Of a stretch of 8,186 bases of DNA, positions 7,401 to 8,186 are shown piece after piece. A model generated the notes under the pieces. The model saw only the letters and a list, made by a program, of their open reading frames with translations, made no database searches and had not been told where the DNA came from. The DNA comes from Porphyromonadaceae bacterium UBA7572 (GTDB taxonomy: Bacteria > Bacteroidota > Bacteroidia > Bacteroidales > Muribaculaceae), in assembly GCA_002476625.1 (NCBI GenBank), contig DLLC01000028.1:23557-31742 (forward strand), read 5' to 3'. A program made the translations under genes and the position numbers. Every line of letters starts with the position of its first letter. Position 1 is the stretch's first letter.

Positions 7401-7788
7401 TGCAAGCTACGAGCAGAAAGACCCACTTGTGATTTACAAGGTGGAGTCGTTCAAACTGTTCCAGGCTATGCTCGGTGTGCTCAACACCAAGGTGGTGGCC
7501 ACACTGCTCCGCGGGCAGATTCCAGTAGAGGCAAGCGACCCCGACAGCGTGCGCCGCGAAGGCGAGCGCGCCCCTGAGCGCAAGCCCCAGCAGCGCCTGA
7601 GCGAAAACCGTGGCGACGACGCACTTGAGGCTGCCGCCAAGGCCAACGCCCGCGCCGCCCAGTCGGCATCGCCACAGGCAAGTGCTCCGCGCACACCGCT
7701 ACATGTGGGCCCCAAAGTGATGCCAAACGACCCATGCCCATGTGGCAGTGGCAAGAAGTACAAGAAATGCCACGGACGCTTCGCATAA
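4426..7788 (+). CDS. secA: SecA, preprotein translocase ATPase
   Basis: SecA is the cytoplasmic motor that binds SecYEG and pushes signal-peptide-bearing proteins through the inner membrane using ATP. The protein has 1120 residues from ATG4426, which starts MGLNDFLKSMFGSKSDRDLKKL, the usual SecA N-terminus, after an A-rich stretch. Motifs seen: Walker A ATGEGKT (192-198), Walker B DEVD (299-302) with DSVLIDDARTPLIISG, GMTGTA (573-578), TNMAGRGTD (692-700) and the arginine-finger block RQLRGRAGRQGD (728-739). The C-terminus has a charged, Ala/Pro-rich linker (about 1036-1100) and a SEC-C zinc motif with ligands Cys1104, Cys1106, Cys1115 and His1116. E. coli SecA is 901 residues; the extra length lies in an N-terminal coiled insertion (about 60-120), an insertion at the start of the preprotein cross-linking domain (roughly 345-410), and the linker. 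All nucleotide-binding motifs are intact. The gene has its own promoter and terminator. Confidence 0.98.
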   Translation: MGLNDFLKSMFGSKSDRDLKKLRPILQKIKDVYPSIQQLSNDEIRARVTAIRQDIQDSVQPLRDEIAKIKSEVEELDFDKRQPLWDKVDKLQKDVLDRIQEKLDEVLPEVYAIVKDTARRFAENETIEVTATDFDRKLAAEGRDFLTVDGDKATYYNHWVAGGNEVTWDMVHYDVQLIGGIVLHQGKIAEMATGEGKTLVGTLPVFLNALSGNGVHMVTVNDYLAKRDSEWMGPLYMFHGISVACIDKTRPNSKERRDAYNCDITFGTNSEFGFDYLRDNMCMTPEEMVQRMHNFAIVDEVDSVLIDDARTPLIISGPVARGEDQMFNDFKPNVERVYEAQRKLVTQLLADAKRMMASDDDKTFEEGTLLLYRAHKGLPKYKPLIKYLSEDGVKQSMLKIEAKYMQDNSRDMHIVTDPLYFIIDEQNNTVELTDKGIDVLTKGTEDPKFFVLPDIASELSAVTNEPLSEEEKVEKRDQLLQNYSLKAERVHTVTQLLKAYTLFNRDDEYIVDEEGKVKIVDEQTGRIMEGRRYSDGLHQAIEAKEGVNVEAATQTFATITLQNYFRMYNKLAGMTGTAETEAGEFWEIYKLDVVTIPTNKPVIRDDMPDRVYKTQKEKFNAVIAEIEKMRNSGRPTLVGTTSVEISEMLSRMLRLRHIPHQVLNAKLHQQEADIVAQAGQSVDGKGVVTIATNMAGRGTDIKLSKEVKEAGGLAIIGTERHESRRVDRQLRGRAGRQGDPGSSVFFVSFEDKVMRLFASEKIVKLLDRLGLEDGEAIESPMVTKSIENAQKRVEENNFGIRKHTLEYDDVMNAQRKVIYTNRHHALLGERIGLDIINTIYDTVEDAVNKFNDYEYDEFKMHVLTTFAIEPPFDEAEYRKLDKQDKIDRLYKVVNDAFNRKMERLREVATPVINQIAQQQIENGAPEVGGQIRVPITDGKRMFGIVAGIKEAYETGCKNLVKAWQKAVLLLSIDENWKEHLRELDQLRQSVQNASYEQKDPLVIYKVESFKLFQAMLGVLNTKVVATLLRGQIPVEASDPDSVRREGERAPERKPQQRLSENRGDDALEAAAKANARAAQSASPQASAPRTPLHVGPKVMPNDPCPCGSGKKYKKCHGRFA

Positions 7789-7828
7789 ATGCCACTCTTG
7801 ATTAAGTAAATATACTAAACTACATAAT

Positions 7829-7877
7829 ATATTGCTCTCTATAACGTGTCACACCCATAGAGAGCAATATTTTTTTG
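7829..7877 (+). terminator. Rho-independent terminator of secA
   Basis: A perfect 14-base-pair inverted repeat, ATATTGCTCTCTAT (7829-7842) and its complement (7857-7870), flanks a 14-base loop and is followed by TTTTTTG. It lies 40 bases past the secA stop. The A/T base of the stem could allow it to work in both directions. Confidence 0.93.
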
Positions 7878-7905
7878 TGGATTTTGAGAAAAACCCTTAT
7901 ATTTG
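7871..7905 (+). promoter_or_regulatory. Bacteroidota-type promoter downstream of secA
   Basis: TTTTTTG (7871-7877), a 20-base spacer, then TATATTTG (7898-7905), matching TAnnTTTG. No protein gene starts soon after; instead a strongly structured region begins at about 7911, where transcription would start. The -33 run is the T-tail of the secA terminator. Confidence 0.72.
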
Positions 7906-7910
7906 TGGTG

Positions 7911-8078
7911 GCTATACCTCTCACCGAAAGCACTTTCGGCTATTGGAGGTGTATAGCTGCATTTACATAAAAAAGGCGTACCATTTGCGCTTTGGCTTTG
8001 ACGTGTTAGAACTTCGCAACTTCAAACTGTCTGTCAAAGAACAAAGCAACGTGGAACGCCCTTGCGAGATGTAATGTG
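7911..8078 (+). ncRNA. Candidate structured RNA: small RNA gene or long 5' leader
   Basis: Two structured parts follow the promoter. First, a hairpin: GCTATAC (7911-7917) pairs with GTATAGC (7951-7957), CTC (7918-7920) with GAG (7946-7948), and CCGAAA (7924-7929) with TTTCGG (7934-7939) around GCAC. Second, a rod from 7958 to 8078: TTACAT (7963-7968) with ATGTAA (8069-8074), an asymmetric internal loop of six A's opposite eight bases, GGCGT-A-CCAT (7975-7984) with GTGG-A-ACGCC (8051-8060), GCTTTG (7989-7994) with CAAAGC (8042-8047), CTTTGAC (7996-8002) with GTCAAAG (8033-8039), and GTT-A-GAA (8005-8011) with TTC-A-AAC (8021-8027) under a nine-base loop. Several G-U pairs exist only on the + strand, favouring + transcription. 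A weak 80-codon frame crosses the region but is broken by this pairing logic and has no good start. I cannot name an RNA family; a 6S-like rod is one idea, but the 5' hairpin does not fit that well. Confidence 0.42.
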
Positions 8079-8085
8079 TACACTC

Positions 8086-8144
8086 CTGCATTGACGCCTG
8101 GCGCTATCCTTTTGTGTTAGCCCGCGCCGATGCAGTTACTGCAT
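8086..8144. repeat. Nested inverted repeats downstream of the candidate RNA
   Basis: ATGCAGT-T-ACTGCAT (8130-8144) is a perfect 7+1+7 palindrome. Its left half also pairs with CTGCAT at 8086-8091, enclosing GGCGC (8100-8104) and GCGCC (8124-8128), so two mutually exclusive hairpins can form. GTGTACAC (8076-8083) is another small palindrome next to it. From 8145 to the window end I see no supportable gene. The alternative pairing resembles a switch or an RNA 3' end, but no T-tract follows. Confidence 0.45.
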
Positions 8145-8186
8145 ACATATATACATCAAGCGTGGGGCTTTCAGCGTTGCTCGTTT

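Noticed and set aside
7832..8074. 80-codon plus-strand frame starting inside the secA terminator
   Set aside because: It has a non-ATG start within the terminator stem, runs through the promoter, and its codon use differs from the neighbours; the base pairing of the region explains it better.
8130..8186. Short plus-strand frame from ATG8130 running off the window
   Set aside because: Only 19 codons are visible and its start sits in a perfect palindrome; not supportable as a gene without more sequence.

Overview
The window comes from a member of the Bacteroidota, most likely the order Bacteroidales. Four things point there. Promoters carry the TAnnTTTG -7 element of this phylum. Start codons are preceded by A-rich stretches rather than strong Shine-Dalgarno sequences. 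A bamA gene is followed by tandem skp/ompH genes. SecA is long (1120 residues) and ends in a zinc-binding SEC-C tail. Genus cannot be fixed from the sequence alone. All supported genes are on the + strand. I found no CRISPR array, insertion sequence, tRNA or rRNA.

Layout: bases 1-687 hold the C-terminal 228 codons of a BamA-type outer-membrane barrel. Three paralogous Skp/OmpH periplasmic chaperones follow (774-1286, 1336-1845, 1985-2497). A strong hairpin terminator separates the second and third copies, and the third has its own promoter. A second terminator and promoter lead into a DUF4105 membrane protein (2652-3893), probably the Bacteroidota lipoprotein N-acyltransferase Lnb. An unrecognised 140-residue protein (3877-4299) overlaps its end by 17 bases. 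secA (4426-7788) follows behind its own promoter and ends in a near-perfect terminator (7829-7877).

The last 400 bases have no convincing protein gene. A textbook Bacteroidota promoter (7871-7905) fires into a highly structured stretch: a 47-base hairpin, then a rod-like imperfect hairpin of about 120 bases, then nested palindromes running to the window edge. This is best read as a small RNA gene or a long structured leader for a gene beyond the window.

The genes share one theme, building the cell envelope. SecA drives export through the inner membrane, the Skp copies hold unfolded barrels in the periplasm, BamA inserts them in the outer membrane, and Lnb finishes lipoproteins. At three places the T-tract of one unit's terminator also supplies the -33 element of the next promoter, with a 20-base spacer each time.
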